35,791 nt of DNA from Planctomycetota bacterium (GCA_020848735.1 JADLHO010000177.1:1-35791), one strand, 5' to 3'; counted from the first letter of the stretch, positions 22,940-32,051 are shown. The notes: generated by a model from the sequence alone, not told the origin. Numbers and translations are program-made.

Positions 22940-25900
22940 GCAAGGCATTGCGCAGGGCGATGAGCTCGCCGCAGACGCGAGCGAGTTCTGCCTCGCTCGG
23001 CGACAACGCTGCGCCATCGCTCGCGCGCCGTTGGAGTTCACCGATCCGGTCACGCAGGGGCTGGCGCGCCTGCAGCAGCTGCAGTTCGAGGAACGCGGCG
23101 GTCTGACTGAGCCGACCCGACTCGTGATCGGTGCGGATCCGCGCGATCTCGCCGGCGAGAAGACGTGCGGCCGCGAAGCGCCAGCGTTCGGATTCGACAC
23201 CCGCAGATGCTGCGGCGAGCCAGGTGCAGATGAACCGCAGGGCGGATGCCGGGGATGGCGGCGCCGCATCAGCGGCTGCGGCGGTCGCGTTCGCAGCGAG
23301 CGCGTGCTCGCCGCGGGCCAGCGCACGGGCCGCGACCAGCTCGGGCCAGGCGTTGAGCTGGCCGGTATCCGTCTCTCCTTCGAGGAGGGCGTCCAAGGTC
23401 GCGTCGACCGCGGACGAACCCTCTGCGAGCAGAGCGTCACGCGCCAAGCTCCGACAAGTCTCGAGTGCCTCGGCTGAACCAACGCCGATCACCAGGGACT
23501 CGAGTGCCATGGCCGTGACGTCCCTTCCTCCTCCGGCTCTACGCCAGACGTCCAACCAATCGCCCAGCCGCTCGTGTCGGCCGCATTCGACCAACACCCG
23601 TAGGTGGATCGTGGCCTCGGACCAGCGCGCCTCGCGCATTGCTCGCGCCGCGAGCAGCTCGTGCGCGCGCGGCTCCCGCCAGGTTGGCCCCGCGCCGAGG
23701 ACCGGACGGAGCATTCCCTCCAACTCGTCCCAGGCGAGGCTTCCGCTCCGTAGTTCCGCGAGCATCAGCCGCGCTTCGTGGAAGTCCGGGTCGTGGAGCA
23801 GGCACTGCTCGAGGACGGCCCGTCGGCGTTCGGGGTCGTCGACCATGCCCGCGAGCGTGACCGCGGCAGCGGCTTGCCCAGGGACCGCGAGGAGCAGGCG
23901 CTCGAGAAGCGCGATCGCGCCGGCGCGATCCCCGAGCTGGATGCGTCGCGCGGCGTCCCAGTACCAGAGCGCCGCATTGTCGGGGAAGTCCTCGATTGCC
24001 TTGCGCAGGACAGCGTCCGCCTCGTCGGCGCGATTCTGAACGACGTGCTTGACCAGCAGCACGCGAGCGGTGGCCTTGGACGGATTGGCGGCCACCGCCG
24101 CACGCAGCCGTTCGAGGACGACCGGCCAGTCGAGTCCCGCCTGCACGGCGCGTTGGGCATGGTGGGCCAGCAGCTCTGGGCAATCCGGGTGCTCGATGAG
24201 GAGCCTCGCGACGAGCTGCTCCGCATGACCCGCCAGACCATGCTGATCCATCGCATTCGCGATCGAGATCCCTTCGATCGGGTCGTCGATCCGTGGTGCG
24301 AGGTCCTCGAGGAGTGTCCGGACCCGGGGGTCACCATGGCGGAATGCCGTGGTGTAGAGCGGTCGCCGTGCCTCCTCGCAGCACGCGCCGAGCAGGGCTT
24401 CGCAGAGCTCGGCGGTCCTGTTCTCGCCGAGCTCGAGCGCGTGCACGCGCATGACGCTCAGGGCGCTGATCAGGTGCGCCTGGACCCGAGAGGAGCGGAT
24501 CGTTCCGCAGGCGCGGGAGATGGTCTCCGCACTGACCTCGCCCGAGAGGTCGCAACCGAACTCGCGAAACGCCTCGAGATGGGCGCGCAGGCTGCGACGA
24601 CGCTGCGCCGTGAGCGAGCCATGCACGTTGTGGACCGCTGCGGCGTCCATCGCGCTGCGGAAGCGGTCGTCGCGCTGCCATTCGAGAAGTCGGGTGCGCA
24701 GCTCGGCGAGCCTTCCGGCGTGCTCGTCGGAGAGGGGCGCCACAATCTGCTCCTCCGCGGTTCGGGCGAGTTCACGCTCGGCGAGGGCGAGCTGATCGCG
24801 AAGGCGGGGATTGGGCCAATCCGCGGCCCGCGATTCCGCGTCCGCTGCTGCGAGGGCGGACGACGCGGAGTCGAGGAGAACGGCCACACGCTGCGCGTGC
24901 TCGCGATGCGACTCGAGAGCTCGGCGGGCCAGCATGCCCGCGACCGTGAGTCCCAGGACGAAGACGCCGAGCAGCGCACCACCCAAGGCGCGATGCCGCG
25001 CAAGCCAGCGGCGGCCTCGCCTCAGGCGGCCGGGCGACACGGCTCGGACGGTGTCACCGAGCAGGAATCGTCGAAGGTCCTGGCCGAGATCTGCCGGGCC
25101 GGCATAGCGATCCTCGGGCTCCCGCTCCAACGCGCGCAGGCAGACCGCCTCGAGAGCGCGTGGAATCGTTGCATCCCTGCTCCTCGGTCGCTCGAGGTCG
25201 TGGACGAGTACGCGCCGCAGGACGTCCTCGGTCGAGGGACCGTCGAACGGTGGTCGGAGGGTCAGCAGCTCGTAGAGCACGGCGCCTAGCCCATAGACGT
25301 CGGTGCGGGGATCGACGGCGCGCGAACCGTGTTCCACGAGTTCCGGAGCCACGTAGTGGGGAGTGCCGAGGAACTCGTGCGTCGTCGTCATGCCCTCCTG
25401 GTCGTCGATCCGAGCGAGGCCGAAGTCGAAGAGCCGAATCCGACCGTCGCGCCCGACGATGACGTTCTGCGGCTTGACGTCACGATGGAGGATGCCCCGC
25501 GCGTGGGCATGCGCGAGCGCGTCGGCGACACGCGCGACGATCTGGGCCGCGGCGTCGAAGGGGCGTTCGCACCAGTCCATGGGGACGAGATCGGGAGCCA
25601 CGCCGCAGTCGTCGCTCGCGAATCGATTTCCGTCGGCGAGCGAGCCTCCTCTCTCGCGCGTCCGTGTCAGCGCCTCGCTCACGGTAGGGCCGTCGACGTA
25701 TTCCATGACGAAGTACGCGGTTCCGTCGGCTTCGCCGATGTCGTGCACAGGCACGATCCCCGGATGCGAGAGTTGCGCCATCGCCCTGGCTTCACGCAAG
25801 AACCGCGCGGCGCCCCGGGGGTCCGCTTGGACCGTCGAGCGGAAGCACTTGATCGCCACCTGTCGTCCGAGCTGCGGGTGCTCGGCGAGCAGCACCACCC

Positions 25901-26150
25901 CCATGCCGCCCCGTCCGAGCCGCCGGAGGATCGGATACGGACCGACCAACGTCGTGCCGCGCACGCCACTCGCTTCGATTCCTGGAACGAGGATTCCCGC
26001 CGCGAGGAGCGCCGCGACTCTCGCGCGCAGCAGATCGGCGTGCCCTGGATGTGATGCACAGAGCCCTTCCAGGGCGACGAGCCCCTCGGCCTCGATCTCC
26101 ATCAAGGCGGCGGCGAGCAGGTCTTCGAAGGAGGAGGAGCTGCCGGACAT
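22929..26150 (-). CDS. Transmembrane Ser/Thr protein kinase with long C-terminal helical repeats
   Basis: A 1073-residue Hanks-type kinase. After an N-terminal helical stretch (1-65), the kinase domain (about 70-365) shows GRGGMG (79-84), Lys101, HRDVKPQN (222-229), DFG (242-244) and APE (268-270). An insertion (about 162-198, 'RGGSLADGNRFASDD...') lies before the catalytic loop. A transmembrane helix is at about 388-407. The remaining ~660 residues are TPR/HEAT-like helices (e.g. 'LLIEHPDCPELLAHHAQRAVQ', 'EALWYWDAARRIQLGDRAG'-type units) outside the membrane. It is divergent from an ECF sigma gene across a palindromic -10 element, so the two are probably co-regulated. I use the ATG at 26150; ATGs at 26183 and 26198 lie in or beyond the promoter element. 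Confidence 0.92.
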   Translation of the reverse strand: MSGSSSSFEDLLAAALMEIEAEGLVALEGLCASHPGHADLLRARVAALLAAGILVPGIEASGVRGTTLVGPYPILRRLGRGGMGVVLLAEHPQLGRQVAIKCFRSTVQADPRGAARFLREARAMAQLSHPGIVPVHDIGEADGTAYFVMEYVDGPTVSEALTRTRERGGSLADGNRFASDDCGVAPDLVPMDWCERPFDAAAQIVARVADALAHAHARGILHRDVKPQNVIVGRDGRIRLFDFGLARIDDQEGMTTTHEFLGTPHYVAPELVEHGSRAVDPRTDVYGLGAVLYELLTLRPPFDGPSTEDVLRRVLVHDLERPRSRDATIPRALEAVCLRALEREPEDRYAGPADLGQDLRRFLLGDTVRAVSPGRLRRGRRWLARHRALGGALLGVFVLGLTVAGMLARRALESHREHAQRVAVLLDSASSALAAADAESRAADWPNPRLRDQLALAERELARTAEEQIVAPLSDEHAGRLAELRTRLLEWQRDDRFRSAMDAAAVHNVHGSLTAQRRRSLRAHLEAFREFGCDLSGEVSAETISRACGTIRSSRVQAHLISALSVMRVHALELGENRTAELCEALLGACCEEARRPLYTTAFRHGDPRVRTLLEDLAPRIDDPIEGISIANAMDQHGLAGHAEQLVARLLIEHPDCPELLAHHAQRAVQAGLDWPVVLERLRAAVAANPSKATARVLLVKHVVQNRADEADAVLRKAIEDFPDNAALWYWDAARRIQLGDRAGAIALLERLLLAVPGQAAAAVTLAGMVDDPERRRAVLEQCLLHDPDFHEARLMLAELRSGSLAWDELEGMLRPVLGAGPTWREPRAHELLAARAMREARWSEATIHLRVLVECGRHERLGDWLDVWRRAGGGRDVTAMALESLVIGVGSAEALETCRSLARDALLAEGSSAVDATLDALLEGETDTGQLNAWPELVAARALARGEHALAANATAAAADAAPPSPASALRFICTWLAAASAGVESERWRFAAARLLAGEIARIRTDHESGRLSQTAAFLELQLLQARQPLRDRIGELQRRASDGAALSPSEAELARVCGELIALRNALRPR

Positions 26151-26173
26151 CTTCGGCTGAGGCAGGCGCGGCG

Positions 26174-26183
26174 ATGCTAGCAT
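26174..26183. promoter_or_regulatory. Palindromic bidirectional -10 element
   Basis: ATGCTAGCAT is its own reverse complement, so a TAGCAT hexamer is read on both strands: 26178-26183 toward the sigma gene (ATG at 26197, 13 nt on) and 26179-26174 toward the kinase (ATG at 26150, 23 nt on). It is the only promoter-like box in the 46-bp gap between the two genes. Confidence 0.5.
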
Positions 26184-26196
26184 GCGACGAAGGACC

Positions 26197-26766
26197 ATGG
26201 CCGCCGCCGAACCAGGACCGAGCTCCCGTATCGAGGGTTGGCTCGAGCAGAACCTACCCGTCCTGCGAGCCTACGTGCGCGTTCATCTGGGTGCCGCATT
26301 GCGCTCCCGGGAATCGGCGAGCGACGTCGTCCAATCCGTCTGCCGGGAGATCCTGGCCGACGTGGGGGACTTCGCCGTCGCCGACGAACGCAGCTTCCGT
26401 CACTGGCTCTGCGAGACCGCGCGCCGCAAGCTCGTCGACCGTTCACGCTATTGGGCCCGCCAGCGTCGCCGCAGCCCGGGGGCGATCCTCGACGATGTGT
26501 CCGTCCTCCAGGCCTATGGCACGGCCAGTTGCCCCGCCGACGCCGCCGCCGCGCGCGAGGAATTGACCCGTGTCGAAGCCGCGCTCGATCGCCTCTCCCC
26601 GGAGCACCGGGACGTGATCCTCCTCGCCCGCGTCTTGGGCCTTCCCCATGCGGACACCGCCGAGCGCCTGGGGCGATCGGAGGGGGCGGTGCGGGTGCTG
26701 CTGTATCGGGCGATGGCGAAGTTGGGGGAGGAGCTCGGGACCCGCGATTCGGCAGACTCCCCGTAA
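26197..26766 (+). CDS. ECF-type RNA polymerase sigma-70 factor
   Basis: A 189-residue sigma factor. Region 2 (about 20-95) has 'RESASDVVQSVCREILADV', the core-binding helix, and 'FRHWLCETARRKLVDRSRYW', the DNA-melting helix. Region 4 (about 124-180) has 'ALDRLSPEHRDVILLARVLG' and the helix-turn-helix 'HADTAERLGRSEGAVRVLLY'. It is only distantly similar to the sigma factor at 2287 and probably belongs to another ECF group. It is paired head-to-head with the kinase at 22929-26150; phosphorylation or other control by that kinase is an inference. I chose ATG 26197 over 26182 because the latter lies within the TAGCAT element. Confidence 0.93.
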   Translation: MAAAEPGPSSRIEGWLEQNLPVLRAYVRVHLGAALRSRESASDVVQSVCREILADVGDFAVADERSFRHWLCETARRKLVDRSRYWARQRRRSPGAILDDVSVLQAYGTASCPADAAAAREELTRVEAALDRLSPEHRDVILLARVLGLPHADTAERLGRSEGAVRVLLYRAMAKLGEELGTRDSADSP

Positions 26767-27056
26767 GGCACATCGACCGGCGGCGCTCGGTGACCCTCGT
26801 TTGCACGGGTGGCGCGGTGGCGGATCGATGCGTCCATCCAGGCGGTTGCCCGCGCAATTCCGCGTAACGCGGCCCGAGATCGGACGCCTCTTGTCGCGGC
26901 CCGAGCGACGCCGTCCCGGGGTCGTTGCGGTGATCGCGACCGGACGAGCCGCGAGACGCGGTCGTCGGGATCACGTACGTGATGCCGGGTTGGATGTCAG
27001 GACGCGGAGGCGGTTCGCCCTCCGAGGCTCAGGGTCGACCAACAGGATCCCAAGTC
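26767..27056. other. 290-bp intergenic region upstream of the secreted repeat protein
   Basis: No convincing gene. It holds one perfect palindrome (26970-26983), and a weak Shine-Dalgarno-like AGGA (27044-27047) sits 9 nt before the ATG at 27057. Open frames here lack a signal peptide or domain and look like GC-driven chance frames. The region probably contains the promoter and control sites for the secreted protein. Confidence 0.5.
26970..26983. promoter_or_regulatory. 14-bp perfect palindrome, candidate operator
   Basis: ATCACGTACGTGAT is a perfect inverted repeat, 73 bp upstream of the ATG at 27057. A 7+7 palindrome without spacer suits a dimeric repressor or activator. No identity can be assigned. 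Confidence 0.4.
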
Positions 27057-29573
27057 ATGCCTCTGCATCGTTTCGCCATCCCGCGCTCCTCCCGATTGGT
27101 GACCCGGGCACTCACCGCGGTCCTCGCTGCCTGCGGGCCGGCGGCCCTGGCCTCTCGTGGCTGCGCGCAGGTCGCCGTCGAGCTTCGCATCGTCGATCAA
27201 CACGGAGTGCCACTCCCCGGAGCCTTCCTCCAGTCGCCCACCTTGGGCTCGGCGCAGCACCCGTCGGGCACCGTGGTCAGCCTTCCGGTGGGCACGCATA
27301 CCTTCAACCTGACGGCGAGCATCATCGGCCCGTCGGGGAGCTTTGTCGCAGCCGGATTGACTCGCACGTTCACCGACGTCGTCGTCACGTCGGAGACGAC
27401 CCAATTCACCTGCGAGTGGATCGTGGCGGACGTCACGTTGCGGCTCCACGATCAGTTCGGCGCCGACATCCAGGGCTCGTCCTTCCGCTTCGCGCCCGAC
27501 GGCGGGCAGATCTTCGGCGTCACGGGGAGCAACATCCGGCTGCCGGTCACGGACGAGGCCGTGTATCCGGGCCTGTCCGGTGTGAGCCGCGACGGCTATG
27601 CCTTCGACGTCACGGCGACCATCGTCGGTCCGTGGAGCGCCGTAGGCGCCGGTCTCCAGCGAACCATCACGGGGCGCGAGGTCGGTGCCACCACGACGGA
27701 ACTCAGCGTCGAGTGGATCGTGGCGGACGTCGCGCTGCGGCTCCACGATCAGTTCGGCACCGACATCCAGGGCTCGTCCTTCCGCTTCGCCCCCGACGGC
27801 GGGCAGATCTTCGGCGTCACGGGGAGCAGCATCCGGCTGCCGGTCACGGACGAGTCCGTGTATCCGGGCCTCTCCGGTGTGAGCCGCGACGGCTATGCCT
27901 TCGACGTCACGGCGACCATCGCCGGTCCGTGGAGCGCCGTAGGCGCCGGTCTCCAGCGAACCATCACGGGGCGCGAGGTGGGTGCCACCACGACGGAACT
28001 CGCCGTCGAGTGGATCGTCGCGGAGCCCGTCGTCCGTCTCGTCGACCAGCATGGCGCCGAGATTCCGGGATCGGCCATGAGGATCGCACCGGCCGGCGGC
28101 CAGATCTTCGTGGCCACCGGGGGCTCGCTCCGGCTCCCCATCACCGACGAGTCGATCTACCCGGAATTGAGCGGGGTCAGCCGTGACGGCTACGACATCG
28201 AATCGAGCCCCGGCCTGGTCGATCTCCTGAGAGACGACCTCGATGTGGAGGTGGGTCCGAGTTCGACGACCATCACCCTGACGTGGATGGTCCACGACTG
28301 TCCGTTGCGCGTCGTCGACGCCGCGGGGGTGATGGTCCAGGGATCGACACTCGGGATGCCGGTGCCGTTCGGCCCCTTCGTCGTGGGAGTGACGAGCGTG
28401 CGCTTGCCGATCACCGACAACGCCGCCTATCCGACGATTCGTGGCGGCCATGCCAACGGCTACCCCATCCTGGTCGGGCCGGGAGACGTCGCCCCGATCG
28501 CGGCGAGGTTCGAGTTCGAAGTGCTCGCCAGCGGTTCCCTTCAGCCGGAGACCTTCGTCGTCGCGGGCAATGAGTACAGCCTGAGCTGCGACTTGAACCG
28601 GGCGCCGCTCGCCGACGCCGGTGGGAACGTGACGCTGTTGAGCGCGGCGCAGGGCAGCACGACGATCGGAGGGGCGGCGAGTGATCCCGATGGCGATCCG
28701 CTGACCTATCGGTGGCTGAAGGGTGGACTGACTTGCTTTGGTCCTGCGGCCGTGGGCCCCGGGGGTGAAGCACCGCTACCCCTCGGCGGATTGCCCACGC
28801 TGACGCTGGGTGAACACGTCTTCACGCTGGAGGTCGACGACGGGACAGCGACCGCGAGTTCGACCATGATGCTGACGATCGGGAACTCGTCACCGGCTGC
28901 GGCATGCTCGGGCGCGGGAACCTATCAGGCCGGCGTCGACGCCGTGACCCTTCGCGGCACCGTCGCTGACTTCGACGGCGACACGTTGCGATGGGTGTGG
29001 AGCGAGAACGACCTGGTGCTTGCGAGCGGGATCGTGGCGACGACCGGCGGAGCGCAGCCTGTCGCGATCGAGGATGTCGTGGTTCCGACCGGTGCCGGGG
29101 AGGGACCGCGCCTCGCGGTCGGCTCCCACCTGGTGACTCTGACCGTCGACGACTTCGTCAATGCGCCGGTCCGACGCGAGGTGGCGGTCGAGGTCGTGGA
29201 TACCCAGGCGCCGCGGCTCGCACCCGTCGCGAGCACGAACATCCTCTGGCCTCCGAATCACCAGATGGTCGCGGTGGTGATCCAGGCCGGCGCCACCGAC
29301 GCCGGGAATGGCCCGGTGACCCTCGCGGCCGAGATCTCGAGCAGCGAGGACCCTGACAAGAGCGGCGATGGCCATACCATCCCCGATCACACGACACCCG
29401 TCATCGATCAGGTCGCCGGGACCATCTCCTTCGAACTGCGCGCCGAACGCGCAGGTCGCGGTCGCGGACGGGAATACACGATCGAGATCACGGCGACCGA
29501 CGCCGCGTCCAATCGATCACGCGCGGCCATCCGGATCCGCGCGCCGGAGAGCCGCGGCTCGCAGAACCTCTGA
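27057..29573 (+). CDS. Large secreted repeat protein with PKD-like C-terminal domains
   Basis: An 838-residue exported protein. Signal region 1-37 ends in 'SRGCAQ'. Residues about 38-500 hold five related units of 80-99 residues, each opening 'LR[IL].DQ.G..[IL].GS' and closing 'TE[FL]..EWIVA'. Units 2 and 3 (120-218, 219-317) are almost identical. Two PKD/cadherin-like domains follow: 'GAASDPDGDPLTYRW' from about 515 and 'GTVADFDGDTLRWVW' near 640. A final domain holds 'ILWPPNHQMVAVVIQAGATD' and '...YTIEITATDAASNRSRA', common in surface adhesins. This is probably a cell-surface or matrix protein (inference). ATG 27057 starts the signal peptide and has AGGA upstream; the frame extends further to 26979. 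Possibly controlled by the sigma factor just upstream. Confidence 0.85.
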   Translation: MPLHRFAIPRSSRLVTRALTAVLAACGPAALASRGCAQVAVELRIVDQHGVPLPGAFLQSPTLGSAQHPSGTVVSLPVGTHTFNLTASIIGPSGSFVAAGLTRTFTDVVVTSETTQFTCEWIVADVTLRLHDQFGADIQGSSFRFAPDGGQIFGVTGSNIRLPVTDEAVYPGLSGVSRDGYAFDVTATIVGPWSAVGAGLQRTITGREVGATTTELSVEWIVADVALRLHDQFGTDIQGSSFRFAPDGGQIFGVTGSSIRLPVTDESVYPGLSGVSRDGYAFDVTATIAGPWSAVGAGLQRTITGREVGATTTELAVEWIVAEPVVRLVDQHGAEIPGSAMRIAPAGGQIFVATGGSLRLPITDESIYPELSGVSRDGYDIESSPGLVDLLRDDLDVEVGPSSTTITLTWMVHDCPLRVVDAAGVMVQGSTLGMPVPFGPFVVGVTSVRLPITDNAAYPTIRGGHANGYPILVGPGDVAPIAARFEFEVLASGSLQPETFVVAGNEYSLSCDLNRAPLADAGGNVTLLSAAQGSTTIGGAASDPDGDPLTYRWLKGGLTCFGPAAVGPGGEAPLPLGGLPTLTLGEHVFTLEVDDGTATASSTMMLTIGNSSPAAACSGAGTYQAGVDAVTLRGTVADFDGDTLRWVWSENDLVLASGIVATTGGAQPVAIEDVVVPTGAGEGPRLAVGSHLVTLTVDDFVNAPVRREVAVEVVDTQAPRLAPVASTNILWPPNHQMVAVVIQAGATDAGNGPVTLAAEISSSEDPDKSGDGHTIPDHTTPVIDQVAGTISFELRAERAGRGRGREYTIEITATDAASNRSRAAIRIRAPESRGSQNL
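27414..28007 (+). repeat. Two direct 297-bp tandem repeats inside the secreted repeat protein
   Basis: Copies 27414-27710 and 27711-28007 are exactly 99 codons each and differ at about 11 positions by eye (about 96% identical). The flanking units are much more diverged, so this pair arose by recent tandem duplication or was homogenised by gene conversion. Confidence 0.9.
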
Positions 29574-29574
29574 C

Positions 29575-31686
29575 TCAGTCGCTCCGCGGCTCCACTCCCC
29601 ACAGACTCCGCACGAAGAAGTCCCGTCGTCGCCGCTGACCATAGGCGCTCTCGCCGGCGCCATGCCCGGCGCCCGGGAAGACGATGAACTCGAAGTCCTT
29701 GTCGGCGGCGATCAGGGCGTTGACGAGCTGGAAGGTCGAGGCAGGGTCGACGTTGCGGTCGAGTTCACCGACGGTGAGGAGGAGCTTGCCCTGCAGCTTC
29801 GCCGCGTTGGTGACGTTGCTCTGCTCCGCGTAGTGCGGGCCGACCGGCCAGCCCATCCAGAGTTCGTTCCACCAGACCTTGTCCATGCGGTTGTCATGGC
29901 AGCCGCAGTCGGCGGCGGCGGCCGAATAGAAGTCGCCGTGGGCGATCAGCGCACGCACCGCGCTCTGGCCACCGGCGGAGCCGCCGTAGACGCCGACGTG
30001 GGCGAGATCCATCCAGGGGCGCTCCGCGGCGGCGGCGCGGATCCAGGCGATGCGGTCGGGGAAACCCGAGTCGGCGAGGTTCTTCCAGGCGACGTCGTGG
30101 AAGACCTTGCCGCGCCAATTGGTGCCCATGCCGTCGAGCTTGACGACGATGAAGCCGAGCTCGGCAAGGCTCTGGGGTTCGCGCCACGGGGCGAAGGACT
30201 TCGGCGCATGGGCGCCGTGGGGCCCCGCATAGATGGACTCGATGACGGGATAGCGCCGCGAGGGGTGGAACGTGCTCGGCTTCCAGAGGACGCCCCAGAT
30301 GTCCGTGGTGCCGTCGCGCCCTTTGGCGACGATCCTCTCGGGGACCTGCCAGCCGGTGGCGAGGAGCGCGCTCCAGTCGGCACGCTCGAGGGTCATGACG
30401 AGGCCGGCGTCGGAGCTGCGGCGCAATTCGACGACGGGCGGGAGGTCGACGCGCGACCAGTTGTCGAGGTAATAGGCGCGATCCGGCGAGAAGACGAGCT
30501 CGTGCGTCCCGTCGCCGTCGGTCAGGAAGAGGGGTTCCCCGCCGTCGAGGGAGACGCGCGCGAAGTGGACGTGGTAGGGGTCCTGGTTCGCGTGCGCCCC
30601 CATCGTCCGGATGACCAGGCTGCGCGCCGCGTCGTCGGCGTGATCGACCGCGCGGACCATCCAGTTGCCCTTGGTGATCTGCCGCTTCACCGCACCGGTG
30701 CGCGCGTCGCAGAGATAGAGGTGGTTCCAGCCGTCGCGCTCCGACATCCACACGAATTCGTTCGTGTCGTCGAGCCAATGGAGCCAGGTCTTGTGGGCGT
30801 AATCGACGAAGGTCGCCGCCACCTCGTCGACCAGGGTGCTCACCGCGCCGCTGGTGGCGTCGACCGCGAGCAGGCGCAGCACATGATGACCACGCTCGTT
30901 GTAGAGGAAGGTGAAGCGCGTGGAGTCCTTCTCCCAACGCAGTTCGGTGATGCTCCAGGGCGTGGCGAACAGCGCCTCGTCGATGGGGATCGGCCGGCCG
31001 GTCTCGACATCGAAGAGGGCGGGTTTGCCGACCGGCAGCGGATCGCCGGGCTTCGCATACTCGAGTTCGTGCAGCTTGGGCTGCACCTGGTCCTTGGGCG
31101 AAGACTCGATCAGCGGGACGCGTCGTTCGACGACCTGGGGGGTCCGCATCGCGACGCAGCGTTTGCCATCGGGCGACCAGGCGAGCTCGGCGGAATAGGC
31201 CGCTTCCGCGCTGCCGTCGACGCTCAGTCGTCGTTCGTCGGCGGAGGTGCGATCGCGCAGCCAGAGCTGATGGTCGCGCACGAAGGCCGACCAGCGGCCG
31301 TCGGGTGAGTCGGTCGTGCGGCGTGCACCCGCGCGTCGGCCGCCCTCGTTCGCGCGCCGGCGACCGCTCTGCTCGCCGCCGTTCTCGGGTTCCGCGCCGT
31401 CGGGCGCCTTCTCGAGCGACTCGCGCGTGCCGGCGACGGGGTCCACGAGGACGAATTCGAAGCGACCGCCGCCCGCGTCGACGCGGTACCAGAAGCGGGG
31501 ACCACCGTCGATCCAGCGTGGCTCGACCCGCGAGCGCGAGACCTTGCCCTCGACGCTCGCGCGCAATCCTTCGCAGCGCGCGTAGTCGGCGCGGGTGCCC
31601 TGTGCGGGCAAGGCGCAGCCCAGCAGCGCAACGGCAGCGAACCCCTGCGCCCATGCGCTGCGGCGCGGGGAAGGCGACATCGTCAT
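29575..31686 (-). CDS. S9 family (DPP-IV-like) prolyl oligopeptidase, exported
   Basis: A 703-residue serine peptidase with a signal peptide (about 1-29, '[16 protein letters not shown]'). The N-terminal two-thirds is a DPP-IV-type beta-propeller ('[17 protein letters not shown]', '[17 protein letters not shown]'). The C-terminal alpha/beta-hydrolase has the nucleophile in '[11 protein letters not shown]' (Ser570), the acid in '[11 protein letters not shown]' (Asp643) and the base in 'GAGHGAGES' (His675). It should cleave dipeptides or short peptides in the periplasm, typically after Pro/Ala. An Arg/Gly/Glu-rich low-complexity insert lies at about 92-122. ATG 31686 is supported by CATGAT upstream on the minus strand. 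Its stop lies one base from the stop of the convergent repeat protein. Confidence 0.93.
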   Translation of the reverse strand: MTMSPSPRRSAWAQGFAAVALLGCALPAQGTRADYARCEGLRASVEGKVSRSRVEPRWIDGGPRFWYRVDAGGGRFEFVLVDPVAGTRESLEKAPDGAEPENGGEQSGRRRANEGGRRAGARRTTDSPDGRWSAFVRDHQLWLRDRTSADERRLSVDGSAEAAYSAELAWSPDGKRCVAMRTPQVVERRVPLIESSPKDQVQPKLHELEYAKPGDPLPVGKPALFDVETGRPIPIDEALFATPWSITELRWEKDSTRFTFLYNERGHHVLRLLAVDATSGAVSTLVDEVAATFVDYAHKTWLHWLDDTNEFVWMSERDGWNHLYLCDARTGAVKRQITKGNWMVRAVDHADDAARSLVIRTMGAHANQDPYHVHFARVSLDGGEPLFLTDGDGTHELVFSPDRAYYLDNWSRVDLPPVVELRRSSDAGLVMTLERADWSALLATGWQVPERIVAKGRDGTTDIWGVLWKPSTFHPSRRYPVIESIYAGPHGAHAPKSFAPWREPQSLAELGFIVVKLDGMGTNWRGKVFHDVAWKNLADSGFPDRIAWIRAAAAERPWMDLAHVGVYGGSAGGQSAVRALIAHGDFYSAAAADCGCHDNRMDKVWWNELWMGWPVGPHYAEQSNVTNAAKLQGKLLLTVGELDRNVDPASTFQLVNALIAADKDFEFIVFPGAGHGAGESAYGQRRRRDFFVRSLWGVEPRSD

Positions 31687-31694
31687 GGCGCGCG

Positions 31695-31700
31695 ATCATG
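31695..31700 (-). promoter_or_regulatory. Possible -10 box CATGAT for the S9 peptidase
   Basis: The minus-strand hexamer ends 8 nt before the ATG at 31686, again predicting a very short or absent leader. Confidence 0.35.
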
Positions 31701-32030
31701 CGGTGTGTCGCAGACGGTTCCACCCTCGCTTCGGGCCGCGTCGAGCTGCCCGACCAGGCTCGGCTTCCGTGACCCACCGGACGAGAACTTGACCGAATGG
31801 CGAGTCTCTCGCTGCGCCACCCGACCTCGAGACGAGCGGCAGTCCGGGGACGCGCGGACCCTCGCGCGCGCGTGACCTGGCCGACCCAGGCGTCCGTCAA
31901 GACGGGTCCGGACCTTGCCGATGAGCGCTGCGAACTGCTCGGATCCCCGGAGCCCGCGCTCGCAGCGGCCGGACCGCGTCGAGGCGGAAATGGACCCGAG
32001 CCACCCGCAGCCCTAGCCTCGCTCGGTTGC

Positions 32031-32051
32031 AGTCGAACCCAGTCGTCGACT
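32031..32051. promoter_or_regulatory. Inverted repeat in the glutamine synthetase 5' leader
   Basis: AGTCGA (32031-32036) and TCGACT (32046-32051) are inverted copies 9 nt apart, just after a TAGCCT -10 candidate (32014-32019) and 20 nt before the ATG. Could be an operator or a small hairpin; short enough to be chance. Confidence 0.25.

Noticed and set aside
26182..26196. ATG at 26182 as start of the second sigma factor
   Set aside because: This ATG overlaps the TAGCAT element; starting at 26197 gives a normal sigma N-terminus.
27414..28007. The 297-bp repeats as a mobile element or CRISPR-like array
   Set aside because: They are in frame, exactly 99 codons, and encode repeated protein units; no terminal inverted repeats, target duplications or spacers.
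29368..31308. A 646-residue plus-strand open frame opposite the S9 peptidase
   Set aside because: Antisense shadow; the minus strand has signal peptide, propeller and complete catalytic triad.
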